A stretch of DNA of 64,000 nt from Dyadobacter bucti (GTDB lineage: Bacteria; Bacteroidota; Bacteroidia; Cytophagales; Spirosomataceae), in contig NZ_SWFP01000001.1 of assembly GCF_005869225.1 (NCBI RefSeq), positions 992,001 through 1,056,000 of the forward strand, in the 5' to 3' direction. The notes under the pieces are model-generated. The model made no database searches. It saw only the letters and a list, made by a program, of their open reading frames with translations, and was not told where the DNA came from. Position 1 is the first letter of the stretch. Each line of letters starts with the position of its first letter. A program made the translations under genes and the position numbers. Positions 40,701 to 46,330 of this stretch are shown here, piece by piece.

Positions 40701-42540
40701 CAAGGATGGTAAGCCTGTCGCCCCCGATGGTAAGCCTGGAAGCGTCGTAGCCTTTGAGGCCGTGTGCCGGTACAGCTCCATCGGCAGCGTGGCGGCTACC
40801 CGAATAAGCGTCGGCCAGGGTAAAACCTGTTCCTGCATTATTCTTGTCTGCCAGTCCGCCTTCGGTTCCGTTGAACGTAAGGCTGAAAGGCAGGGTAACC
40901 GCGAGCTGGTCGCATGGCAATGTACTATTGGGAGGGCAACCGGTGACCGGACTTGTAACGTTGAGTATAAAATTTGTGCTGACAGATGCTTTTCCGTCGG
41001 TGGCATTCACCTTGATGTTGTAATCGGCGGCAGTTGAGGGCGTTCCGCTGAACGTGCCGTTGCTGAAAGCCAGCCAGCCCGGCAGCGCGCTATCGTCGGT
41101 AAGAGTAGCTGTGAGTGTGAGGACATCATTGTCGTCATCTTTAAAAGCATTGGCCGGTACGGACAATGTAAAAGGCGAATTGGTACTGGCGGTCTGGGCA
41201 GGAATACCTGCATCTACCACAGGCGCGGCATTGACCGGTTCGGCAATTACCTCTGTCACGTTTATCGTCACCTCGGTAGAAGCTGACGCTGCCGGCGAAG
41301 CGTTATCTGTGGCAGTAACCGTGAAAGTGTGTGAAGCGGCCGTATCGAAATCGAGGGCCGAAAGCAGCGTAATCACGCCTGTTCCCGCATGGATCGCGAA
41401 CTTACCGTCTCCTCCCGTCAATGCATACGTAATGGTCTGGTCGGCTGCGTCGGAAGCTGATATGGTGCCTATTTCAGCATTTACGGCCAGGTTTTCCGGA
41501 TGTGTAAAAGTGTAGGATGTATTGGCGAAAACGGGTGCCTCATTGGGCTGCGGAACAGCAGGCCGGCTGACGGAAAAATTGTCAAAACGGAACTGGACAC
41601 TGGCCGCGTCGCTGTTTCTTTTGGTTGCGAAAATTCCGCCATAGAGCGCCTGTCCGGCAAACCCCATGTCGGAAATATTGAGGGAAGTAGCTGGATACCT
41701 CGCTCCGATGTTGATATAATTTGCGCCGTCCAGCGAATAAAAACCATCTACCGTGTTGGCTGTAAGGTCCACGATCAGCCTCAGGCGGACGCTTGATGTA
41801 TTCAAACCCGGCACGGACTCGGTAATGCGCTGGTGCTGGCTGGTAAGCTGTCCGTTTAATGCTGTGCTGGAAACATCGTTCAATTCTCTTCTCATCTCCA
41901 CCTTATTGCCGGCGGCTGCCAGTTTCAGGAACGTTTTGTCGCCGAGGCCCACCCATAACCCTGCCTGCTCCGCATTGGAACCGTTCATCGGGTTGAGGAC
42001 CGTAGTTTCGAAAATCAATGTACCCGAATTTTCCACACCGATGCCGAGGGCATTGATCTGGTTGTTGTTCCCCTGGTAAGCAATGCCCTTGTGTGCGTCG
42101 ATCGTGAGCACACCATTGGCCACTGCCAGCCTGGAAGGTTCGTAGCCGATCAGCGCCGAAGAAGGCGAACCGTCGCCGGCCGCCCTGGTAGCGCTGCTGT
42201 AAATATCGACCATCCTGAACCCGGTACCGTTTCCGGCGGCGTCGGTCAAGCCGCCTTCCGTGCCGTTAAAATCCAGTGAAAATGGCAGTGCAGGGTTGAT
42301 TTCCTCGCACTGCAAAGTAGTGATCAGCGAGCAGGCGGCAAAAGCCGGTGCTGCGGGAAGCCGGAAAGCCGAAGCTTTTCGCTCGGCTGATTTGCTTGCT
42401 GAACGTGAAACAGAACCGGTTTCTGTAACAGGACCAGACGCATAGGCGTGCACATTGCACAGCAGTCCGGCCAAAAAAATCAACTGCCAGATCTTTTGAA
42501 AATGGCGTAAATTTTGGACAGCGTAAAGATCTTTTTTCAT
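28771..42540 (-). CDS. Giant secreted multidomain carbohydrate-binding protein with T9SS sorting domain
   Basis: A 4589-residue exported protein. Order (approximate residues): signal peptide 1-37; a beta-sandwich module repeated at 78-328, 543-792 and 1062-1318; cadherin-like and dystroglycan-type Ig domains between them (333-430, 435-535, 957-1055); malectin-like domains at 802-953, 1423-1603, 3118-3277, 3833-3980 and 4151-4303; a sorbosone-dehydrogenase-like propeller at 1852-2307 (CLTFGPDGKLYALRLDGTIE, SITFGPDGALYFNQGSNSSM); a second repeated module at about 2425-2620, 2837-3020 and 3522-3710; a DNRLRE-type domain at 4305-4475; and a type IX secretion sorting domain at 4510-4589 (RIYPNPAQKRFTVEV to EIIRVLIID). 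It should pass the outer membrane by T9SS and end on the surface or outside. Binding of sugar polymers or adhesion is the likely role. It is one intact frame of 13.8 kb with no operon partner. Confidence 0.9.
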   Translation of the reverse strand: MKKDLYAVQNLRHFQKIWQLIFLAGLLCNVHAYASGPVTETGSVSRSASKSAERKASAFRLPAAPAFAACSLITTLQCEEINPALPFSLDFNGTEGGLTDAAGNGTGFRMVDIYSSATRAAGDGSPSSALIGYEPSRLAVANGVLTIDAHKGIAYQGNNNQINALGIGVENSGTLIFETTVLNPMNGSNAEQAGLWVGLGDKTFLKLAAAGNKVEMRRELNDVSSTALNGQLTSQHQRITESVPGLNTSSVRLRLIVDLTANTVDGFYSLDGANYINIGARYPATSLNISDMGFAGQALYGGIFATKRNSDAASVQFRFDNFSVSRPAVPQPNEAPVFANTSYTFTHPENLAVNAEIGTISASDAADQTITYALTGGDGKFAIHAGTGVITLLSALDFDTAASHTFTVTATDNASPAASASTEVTINVTEVIAEPVNAAPVVDAGIPAQTASTNSPFTLSVPANAFKDDDNDVLTLTATLTDDSALPGWLAFSNGTFSGTPSTAADYNIKVNATDGKASVSTNFILNVTSPVTGCPPNSTLPCDQLAVTLPFSLTFNGTEGGLADKNNAGTGFTLADAYSGSRHAADGAVPAHGLKGYDASRLTIGGDRLTILANNGLAFTGSNNQINALAVAVPSAGGKLTFETTIINPFNGSNAEQGGLWVGLNDKTYIKLAATVNKVEMRRELNDASTSSTSLSNPHQRITETVSNLNSSTVRLRLVLDLVHNKMEGFYSLDGVNYVNVGSRYNTEAQPSAIDVSDMGFNGQTLLAGIFGSKRNNDSNTDLEYVFDDFSIKKTDFPVVSAPYRINAGGVTRTVNGAVFNADDQYAVLQGDLPTGSFALVGNHPVPELYYERRAGYNLAYAIPIANGAYTVKLHMVENMHTSLNSRIFDVKMENVTVLDDIDLFAQGGNQGKVVVVKSFDANVTDGVLNIDFIAAKDKAIINAIEILPVSAVNDAPVIVTAPENQNVFAGQQFSFITGSFSDPNAGDVLTYSATRADGSALPSWISFDPATQAFSGNAPAEPTTVSLKIIATDQLLAAASADFSLTVEAMPTDIPCSPLSTLPCDQIAVNLPFLLNFDGTEGGLVDKSGVQTGFTMADPYTGSRQAADGTPSSAIIGYEPSQLTVADGRLSIVTNKGIAYSNTGQPNNNQINSLGVSIIADGKLTVETTLITPFNGTSSQQAGLWLGLNDKTYVKLVVVGNKLEMRRELNDVSSNTSGIVNTDQRITDAVAGLDTRTVRLRMVVDLTNGKLEGFYSVDGVTYVNVGARYTSAANPAAIDITNLELAGKTVYTGIFATHRNASTPETFTFENFSVTSNAAAAKTLTFTPNALDFTATQGQQVTAQTATLAASEGTPAITFSNTSASWFTIPDATLGAVTFGPANFSTTMAPGIYETVVTASAQGYEPATLLINLTVSAPGVAEVTQINFQDPGTVPPTGWIRDYGQAYGARTGANQGNGLEYGWKRPSDGAPLDLSVGGNIPGNGRKRTTPADITQATFMHMQADDLPGNFNGVKAEGYWEMKVVNGIYDVTVSAGDPDPQSAAESHTINVEGVNAFSNFVPTGSAGSATRFKSATVRAIVTDGFMTINANGGTNTKINSAIITPIDLGPYLLWSASEHSLVIDAGTNETIKTTSLDLFHSTTTAGLPITLSATYGQGASNWLSFSPTHNGDEPNVTFDYIAAKSLAVGTYTATVTASAANHTSASTLIQITVMAPGTNQPYVMSSTPLDGATNVSVNITPISANDLFVPAVPGFQGGVDNATITTANVKLFKVVGEQLIEVEALGVNGTGGHDAISFKPKFSLELSTKYKFIVTSGVKSHTGAAFLPYEATFTTSSTVTGAPNPVAAEFAPKVVIPGTIGKKYTCLTFGPDGKLYALRLDGTIERFTVDHTTGMLSEQTEIKTLTAKYGLRSSVGLTFAPESTPTNLIAYISHCSAGLTNAPEFDGNISRLTGADLESEQLILTKLPRSKADHLVNSITFGPDGALYFNQGSNSSMGALDTGWQREETLLSASLMRLDLTKLAGVTLPLDVRTTANQALINAAPVDNIRMSDGTYNPYAANSPLTIYASGIRNAVDMVWHTNGQLYVPTNGSAAGGNSPASVPGTRRPDGTFYSGPPVIGTSSVKLQRDWLFRVNPLKPTGYFGHPNPLRGEYVANRGYLDNPLYPETQGPDANYRGAAYDFEENKSPNGVIEYKSNAFNGALKGRILVCRFSGGSDIIVMEPGSMAPDPAVNSPLADDHVYDIIGAQTGAGTDGITGLSGFANPLDLTEDVETGNLYVIEYNWNNQNGKTAQIVLLKAAALSEQKGIATVTPASIIENDVTGGAAGPGRPVTVANTGNAPLKVTGITIEGVDQSQFQLVGAPAPSVASPVTIARSSAITFNVVFNPTSTGVKKATILITSENNPVQQVTLSGLGTTGLSGNNEPSLQLVLDVHGINVNVGDDNKNTNIIHSSNFNAALLGEEVPVQAFQRASDGPVEIAPISVFGPQDAGGIVTGFGWYSSGQPTAKNELFTVGNNSYQTVNVQVNGSLTFDPGTDSFGFYSRWPYFANRHVYSEDALNNFANAIPHHVRVYELKDAAGNIVENSYVVAMEEHISGFDYQDMVVLVTNVKPFGAPVEKTLAFSAPSLSFQHLFGSPVPATQNVTLTSSFGSPALTLSKSPVAEWLTLPNAALGTIALGIDPTGLTPGTYESTLTLAANGYTSANMLVTLTVTAPASSARIVASDAELVFDATKNTTRTRRITVTNTGTTALNLGTLAISGTSAANFSVTQVIPEGETASSTLAPEQTQSYDVTFAPGNTVNTFDAALVINSNAVNAPALTVGLYAMSVNGYEGSNEPPLQKVVNTLGYNINVGWTALVGGIQPTMKGEEVPVQFFEKAGDGPVIIKPVARYSPNQELPFGYYTKTDNAPALTNVGTLSGVFGQHNILYPQIVAGTNQFNPAGPFGIFVIGLENRLSYTEDPLNAGGPALHAARVYPMKDRQGVLIPNSYLVCFEDASNGDYQDYVFVLENVIAAGTRKALAFTQKTMDFAAPLNGTADNKTLTLEAKNGTPGPVTFTRTAPATWLTTPNPALGILSFGVNTSGLPAGLYTTVVKATAADFAMDSVVVNLRVTDVSANATMVNFQLSTTATPAGYIADIGMAYDDTRGFGWVNPTTKAPKDHTGSMRERNVTSAETRLRTFALMQGNSPQTPGSWEMKVPNGQYNVTVAAGDIGFYDSNHRINVEGVTAITNFIPTAQMSNRIATVTVAVTDGKLTVDATGGTNTKINFVIVDPATAEGDFISPVASLALSGTLQSAGVYRNQVIAALTASDMGGSNLSKVQYSLNNAAYQDYYSPILINTPGTYILRGRAIDGNNNTTTTDPVSFSVVQPAASNASMLVENLDKFPGNDQLTFSLIQVPWRRTNEDGTFTPYNRNHDVVKLKVSNKGAGALNISNLNFTNTAGWKIATVNNVTYDPATAAPIVVNPAGSVEIGIQFIANFPTGRVRVLNDTLHILSNDDLTPKKSIVLRGLWQSAGEGNSEPRAQEIISAFGFKSNVGFTSSDGTNAGSSLILNTDEIISAFFTRADASKPVSVVQMAGYHGCCAATETFQYYTKGSTSTTSLFTHHPLDGQSLLPLRNGTSGLLAEGSFNHTGNFGFRIASSYSDRTRNSEGKIGMRFWKAMDANGNIIPNAYIIGHDYIGNPAVTNYDYQDNVYYVTNIKPETGSTNYSELAALTSAVDFGSQVISMNHAVTVDLKNLGQTYANGTSDPSLTIKSVAITGPNQNEFFTEMPSKTVLNPQDTSHLSVSFHPNTAGIKNAFLTVTYNSNLSPLRIPLYGIGDDNCSMISVLKRIKGGADANVTINGKVWESDKNYRQGSVQLDKPAATPIAGTDDDVLYQTYLSATTDLAETRYVVPLANGNYMVRMHFVENFFTTTGSRVFSINLEDQNRLSNLDIHREAGYKAALVKDFSVSVADGKLDVKFNPTVNRVALAGMEIFSASANPNAVTLVQQSVNSATCGMANGSITFTATNSAATSFLYKLGPNGNYQASPTFANLAAGNYTFFVKENTANGCETSKVFTIAEQNNLAFDVSAPVLSCNATFGTATVGNITGGSGNYTISWATSPAQTGATATNLLPGVYEVTVTDAVGGCNRTIQVSVDRAQNCGTLVRINSAGPSFLATGSRQFGADQYFGGTDGTSSITGVDILNTTDDALYMTERSSAAFNYAIPVENGTMNVILHFAEIWFGAPGKGAGGIGKRMFNVDMEGSRKLTNYDIYAKAGGAIRAIQETFSVTVTDGVLNINFLSGAANKPKISAIEVVPASGVPVTLTLTPQADAHVRNGSYSAINYGNEQAMLVKTGSGDGITRSSYLKFSLGNVSDVTSAKLRIYGSNLENSTGINLSAYGVDNDSWTETGINFNNAPSASATALSSVSVNNVAKYYELDVTSYVQAQAAGDKVVSLQIRNATSQNKNLSFNTKENAANQPQLIVQGTSSGAPSGGRVSQEFFEPVREVAEEITYEKSRIYPNPAQKRFTVEVSGQHAGNISLQMISDAGRTYPVRLTEALKGGSKAEVDITNLSLRSGVYLLRVQSASTSEIIRVLIID
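31410..35271 (-). repeat. Three copies of a ~190-residue module starting NEP in the giant gene
   Basis: Copies at about 34700-35271 (NEPSLQLVLDVHGINVNVG), 33490-34033 (NEPPLQKVVNTLGYNINVG) and 31410-31978 (NEPRAQEIISAFGFKSNVGF). Each continues with a GEEVPVQ/DEIISAFF block, an aromatic FGYYTK/FQYYTK block and ends with a YQDYVFVLENV-like strand. Each follows a short Ig-like domain. I do not recognise a named family. Confidence 0.7.
38586..42309 (-). repeat. Three copies of a ~250-residue module inside the giant gene
   Basis: Copies at about 41555-42309, 40165-40914 and 38586-39357. Each starts with a Cys-containing segment (L-P-C-D-Q or L-Q-C-E-E), then LPFSLDFNGTEGGL or a close variant, a RxAADG block, KLTFETTIINPFNGSNAEQ-like and MRRELND blocks, and a closing DNFSV/DDFSI segment. 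They look like concanavalin-like laminin-G sandwich domains. The high likeness suggests duplication inside the gene. Confidence 0.8.
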
Positions 42541-43523
42541 GGTATGTGAAACGAATTGAACTGGTTTTCGGCTCTTCAGACGTGCATAGACGCACTTCTT
42601 CCGACCGGCTGGTTGAGTTAAGAGAGGATAACGATTTCGGGGGTATATCTAAATTCTACTTCAAAACTTGTAAATAGCACACAATGAGGCAATTATCAGC
42701 CATCATCTGATACGTATTATTCAGTATGCATTGATTATACTGCGGTTACTTACTGACAAAAGTCTGTAAACAATGTTTCCCGCAAAAACCCTTTGGATAC
42801 CAAACGGGCAAATTGCATGTTAAAGCCTCCAAATATTTATAAAAACGGGCCGCAGGACGCGGTGCTCGGGAGGTTTTATCGCGGAAGATTTCAAAAAGCC
42901 GCCGATGATAAAAAATAGCATTATTCGCATTATTTTTTGTTAAGTAATTGTAAACGAGGATTAAAAAATGTAACCCTTGACCACATAGCCGCCGGTCGTT
43001 TTTTATAATATGTGTAAAGTTATACATTCAAATTCAAGTATTTCTCACCTGTCATCAAACTATATATGCACAATGTAATAATTATACGAATTACTTTGAG
43101 GCTCAATTTTTTTGATATCTAGCACAAGTTCGCTCAAAGGATGTAGCAAACTATATCCTATATACGTCAGAAAGGCAGATGTGCTGGTAGGAGAATTTCA
43201 AAGGAATTGCCGGAAAGAATGACAGAAATTTTATTTACCGGCCGAATACTTAATTTTCTTATAAATATTTCAATTTTTTATAAAACAAAATGCCGTTCAA
43301 ATGATTGAAAGGCGCTTTTCGATGATTTGCCGGATAACCAATTGTATACTGTGCCGGATGCTTGCGGGCGTTCAATTCGGCGGGATGGACCGGTGAAAAA
43401 AAATTCCCGCTGAAATAAACTTTTTCAGATGTCGTCACTGCCAGACAGTGTGTCCACACGGAAATTTCGGCTCAAAAGCGAAATCCGGTTCTGCGGACCG
43501 GCTTTCATATGAAGGATAAAGTT
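42541..43523. other. Gene-free stretch upstream of the giant gene
   Basis: About 980 bases of AT-rich sequence without a convincing frame. It must carry the promoter and leader of the giant gene, but I could not place a clear -33/-7 pair. Short frames here (for example near 43259-43459) give no recognisable protein. Confidence 0.5.
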
Positions 43524-43889
43524 TCAACACGACGTTACCGTCGCACCACATAAAACAGAGTTGTGTAATGAAGGCAATGTTTGCAACTCATCAGGGACGG
43601 GCAGGCCGTTGACCTCCAATTCCTGTTTGTGCTTATGTAATAGCAGCAACCAGCGATTTTCTACAACAAACATCCGACACTCGGTTTTTTTTGCTTGCTT
43701 TTGCATCAAAAAAGTTTTCTGAGACTGGTAATCAACGGCGTCCGAGTCCAGATCAAGAACCTGTTGCTTTTGTTTGATCACAAGCTGATGCCTTTTATAT
43801 TCTTGTGCGGTAAGTTCAAAGGACCTTTCGCTCAGGTGCCTGATGAGTATACATGCATGGTCAGGAGTAGATGGTATTTTCGGGGACAT
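43524..43889 (-). CDS. Hypothetical protein, charged and helical
   Basis: A 121-residue frame with a helix-rich, Lys/Gln-rich middle (YKRHQLVIKQKQQVLDLDSD) that may form a coiled coil, then ENRWLLLLHKHKQELEVNGL. There is no signal peptide or membrane segment. No family is recognised and it stands alone in a gene-poor region, so it may be a young, decaying or spurious frame. Confidence 0.4.
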   Translation of the reverse strand: MSPKIPSTPDHACILIRHLSERSFELTAQEYKRHQLVIKQKQQVLDLDSDAVDYQSQKTFLMQKQAKKTECRMFVVENRWLLLLHKHKQELEVNGLPVPDELQTLPSLHNSVLCGATVTSC

Positions 43890-44230
43890 AAAGTAAAGTT
43901 TAATTTAACTTGCTTAGTAAACAAGTGGTAACTATCTAGTTATCAATAATATATTATTACTGTCACAAAGATTAGGCCAGTTCAAACTGTGGACTAACTG
44001 GTGTGATTTCACCATTCTTCTGGCTTTAACCTGTGGCTTTTTAGCGCACTTGTCTCTTGTTTTGAACACAGATACCACCCTTTCCCGCAAAAAACGAACT
44101 GTCCGTTCATTGCTTGCAGGCCGGTGACACTACTGCGTGAGACAAAATACACTGAAATAGTTCGTAAGTGGGCGCGAGGAATAATAGCCCGACGGAAACC
44201 CTGGAAACCCCCAGGCCAGAGTATGCCCAC
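43890..44230. other. Gene-free stretch
   Basis: No supported gene. A 73-codon minus-strand frame (44009-44230) contains no recognisable sequence. The stretch leads into a short-chain dehydrogenase remnant and looks like decayed DNA. Confidence 0.4.
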
Positions 44231-44440
44231 TTACAAAACAGGGAAGTTGCCGCCATCGGCGACCAAATTGTGTCCTGTGATATAGGAAACCTTTGAAACC
44301 AAGAAAAGCATCAGTTCTGCTATTTTGGCAGGATCTGCCATCCTTCCGAGGGGTATAACTCCCGCCCTTGCCAGCAATTTTTCAGTCATTTCCTCTGTAC
44401 TGCACCCTGCCGAGGCAGCCAGGTGATAATAGAAAGCTTC
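44231..44440 (-). pseudogene. C-terminal remnant of a short-chain dehydrogenase/reductase
   Basis: The frame reads EEMTEKLLARAGVIPLGRMA then DPAKIAELMLFLVSKVSYIT and GHNLVADGG, a standard end for an SDR (the ITG...DGG motif precedes the terminus). It stops at 44231-44233. There is no start codon, Rossmann motif or Tyr-Lys active site; the frame breaks just after the oxidoreductase gene that precedes it on this strand. About three quarters of the gene is gone. Confidence 0.75.
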
Positions 44441-44449
44441 ATTTTTATA

Positions 44450-45826
44450 TTACACTTTGTGTTTTCTATAAAGCTCTCCCCAGGGCTCGCGCATCACACG
44501 GGCACGCAACTGATTTGCCGCAAAATTTTCTACAAACTCCTCTTTTTCGGGGTTCCATTTCAAATCCTGATTGAGCAGCAAGGCAATGTTCCCCAGATGA
44601 GCGATGGTCACAGAACGATGCCCGATCTCTGCCGGTGCAGCCGTCGGTTTCCGCGAGATTACGCAGTCTACAAAGTTGCGGTAATGGTTTTCACTTTTAT
44701 ACAGACGCAACTCTGTATCGCGGATTACGGTAGAATCGATCTTTTCGGGAGTGACTTTGTAACTACCTCTTGATACCCAAACCTGGCCTTCCGAACCGTG
44801 AAAGGTAATGCCACGAGGCGCCTGGGCCGCATCCGATCCCACAATCAATTGAACGCCGTTTTCGTAAATGCATTCAAAATAGAATTCCACCGCCGTATTC
44901 CAGACCGGATCTTTCGACCACTTCGCTTTGGCGTTTCTGACCTCTACCGGACCGGTATGGTCCGTTCCGATTCCCCATTGTGCAATGTCGAGATGGTGCG
45001 CTCCCCAGTCGGTGACCATCCCTCCGGAATAGTCCAGGTTCCACCTGAAATTAACATGGGTCCGCGCCGGACAGTAAGGAGCCTCGGGAGCTGGGCCCAG
45101 CCAGGTTTGGTAATCAAAATCCTCCGGGACCGAAGTCGGAGCCGTCAAATGACCCGTTTTCCCAAAATCAGGCGTCCCTCCGGGCAAGCCGCAAACCACC
45201 TTTTCCAACTTGCCGATCCTGCCGTTTCTCACCAATTCGCAAGCCCGGAGGAATTCCGGTGCCGATCTTTGCTGGCTGCCAGTCTGAAACACGACCCCAT
45301 ACTTTTTTACTGCATCGCTCATCGCCCTTCCCTCGGAAATGGTCAGCGATAAAGGTTTCTGACAATACATATCTTTTCCGGCTTTGGCTGCCATCAGCAC
45401 CGGTATAGAATGCCAGTGGTCGGGTGTCAGCACCGCCACCGCGTCGATGTCTTTGCGATCGATCACTTCCCTGAAATCGAGCGATCCTTTGGTCGATTTA
45501 TAAGTCTTACCGTTCTCCTTGCTGTAAAAATCATCAACGAGTTCCATGAGATACTCGCGACCACCCAATTTTCCGTCCCAGTAGCCGGTGCTTTTCTTAT
45601 TGACGTCGCAAATGGTGGTAATCTGGACCCGCTTGTCGGGCAGGAAACCTTTTACGTCATTTTCGGCCTGATTGCCTGCTCCGATGAATGCCAGATTGAT
45701 CCGATCCGACGGACTTACAAATCCGTTTTTCCCAAGCGCCGACGCGGGGATCAATGTGGGAAATGCGATCGCCGAGGTAGCAGCACCCGCGGCATTTTTG
45801 ATAAAAGCTCTTCTTTTCATATTCAT
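44450..45826 (-). CDS. Gfo/Idh/MocA-family oxidoreductase with export signal
   Basis: A 458-residue secreted-type oxidoreductase. The N-terminal signal MKRRAFIKNAAGAATSAIAF is Tat-like. The Rossmann motif is INLAFIGAGNQAENDV at about 44-59; the family motif is GKDMYCQKPLSLTISEG at about 155. The C-terminal part has TDWGAHHLDIAQWGIG with a likely catalytic His pair. It is closer to the secreted oxidoreductases that accompany sugar-use loci than to the other copy at 6.5 kb, which lacks the WGAHHLDIAQW block. It lies between a SusD remnant upstream and an SDR remnant downstream on the same strand, so it is probably the surviving gene of a degraded carbohydrate operon. The substrate is unknown. 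Confidence 0.9.
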   Translation of the reverse strand: MNMKRRAFIKNAAGAATSAIAFPTLIPASALGKNGFVSPSDRINLAFIGAGNQAENDVKGFLPDKRVQITTICDVNKKSTGYWDGKLGGREYLMELVDDFYSKENGKTYKSTKGSLDFREVIDRKDIDAVAVLTPDHWHSIPVLMAAKAGKDMYCQKPLSLTISEGRAMSDAVKKYGVVFQTGSQQRSAPEFLRACELVRNGRIGKLEKVVCGLPGGTPDFGKTGHLTAPTSVPEDFDYQTWLGPAPEAPYCPARTHVNFRWNLDYSGGMVTDWGAHHLDIAQWGIGTDHTGPVEVRNAKAKWSKDPVWNTAVEFYFECIYENGVQLIVGSDAAQAPRGITFHGSEGQVWVSRGSYKVTPEKIDSTVIRDTELRLYKSENHYRNFVDCVISRKPTAAPAEIGHRSVTIAHLGNIALLLNQDLKWNPEKEEFVENFAANQLRARVMREPWGELYRKHKV

Positions 45827-45867
45827 TTAATATGTCGGATCAGGTATCTTTATGTAATCAAAAACTG

Positions 45868-46228
45868 TCAGTATACTGGATTTTGACCGGGTTTAAGCAA
45901 TTCCGGGTGGCTGTCCATTTCAGCAATCGGAATCGGCATCAGCAAAATGAACGGTGACATCAAACCCCAGAGCGTTTCGTTGTATTGCGGCCCCATGTCG
46001 ACCTTCTCGCCCGTTACCGTATGCCGTTCACATGTTCCAGTGCTTTTGTCACCTGGTTTGTTTGTAGATAAGCCTCAGCCACCCATAATTTAACGTCGGC
46101 CAGACGAAGAATTCGCGTATTATTAATTGAAATGGTGCCGGCAATCCCTGCATATTTACCTCTTTCGCCATTAATGTATGTCACGAGCTGGTAGCCTCCT
46201 TTGAATGAAAACGCCCCATTACGGACTC
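45868..46228 (-). pseudogene. C-terminal remnant of a SusD-family lipoprotein
   Basis: One frame reads NGAFSFKGGYQLVTYINGE, GKYAGIAGTISINNTRILRL, ADVKLWVAEAYLQTNQVTKA and LEHVNGIR before a stop. The next frame reads TVTGEKVDMGPQYNETLWGL and MSPFILLMPIPIAEMDSHPE to the terminus QNPVY. The ADVKLWVAEAY helix and the LMPIPxxEMDSHPEL ending are diagnostic for SusD. An internal segment, expected to hold about 70 residues, is deleted at the joint. No SusC is adjacent, so the transporter pair is lost. Confidence 0.8.
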
Positions 46229-46330
46229 AAAGCACGAATGCCCCTGCCAGTGTGTTCCGCTCATGCATCGAACTGAATTTGATCGGAAGGATGCGACACC
46301 TGGACCAGTACTTCCCCAATAGGTAAAAAC

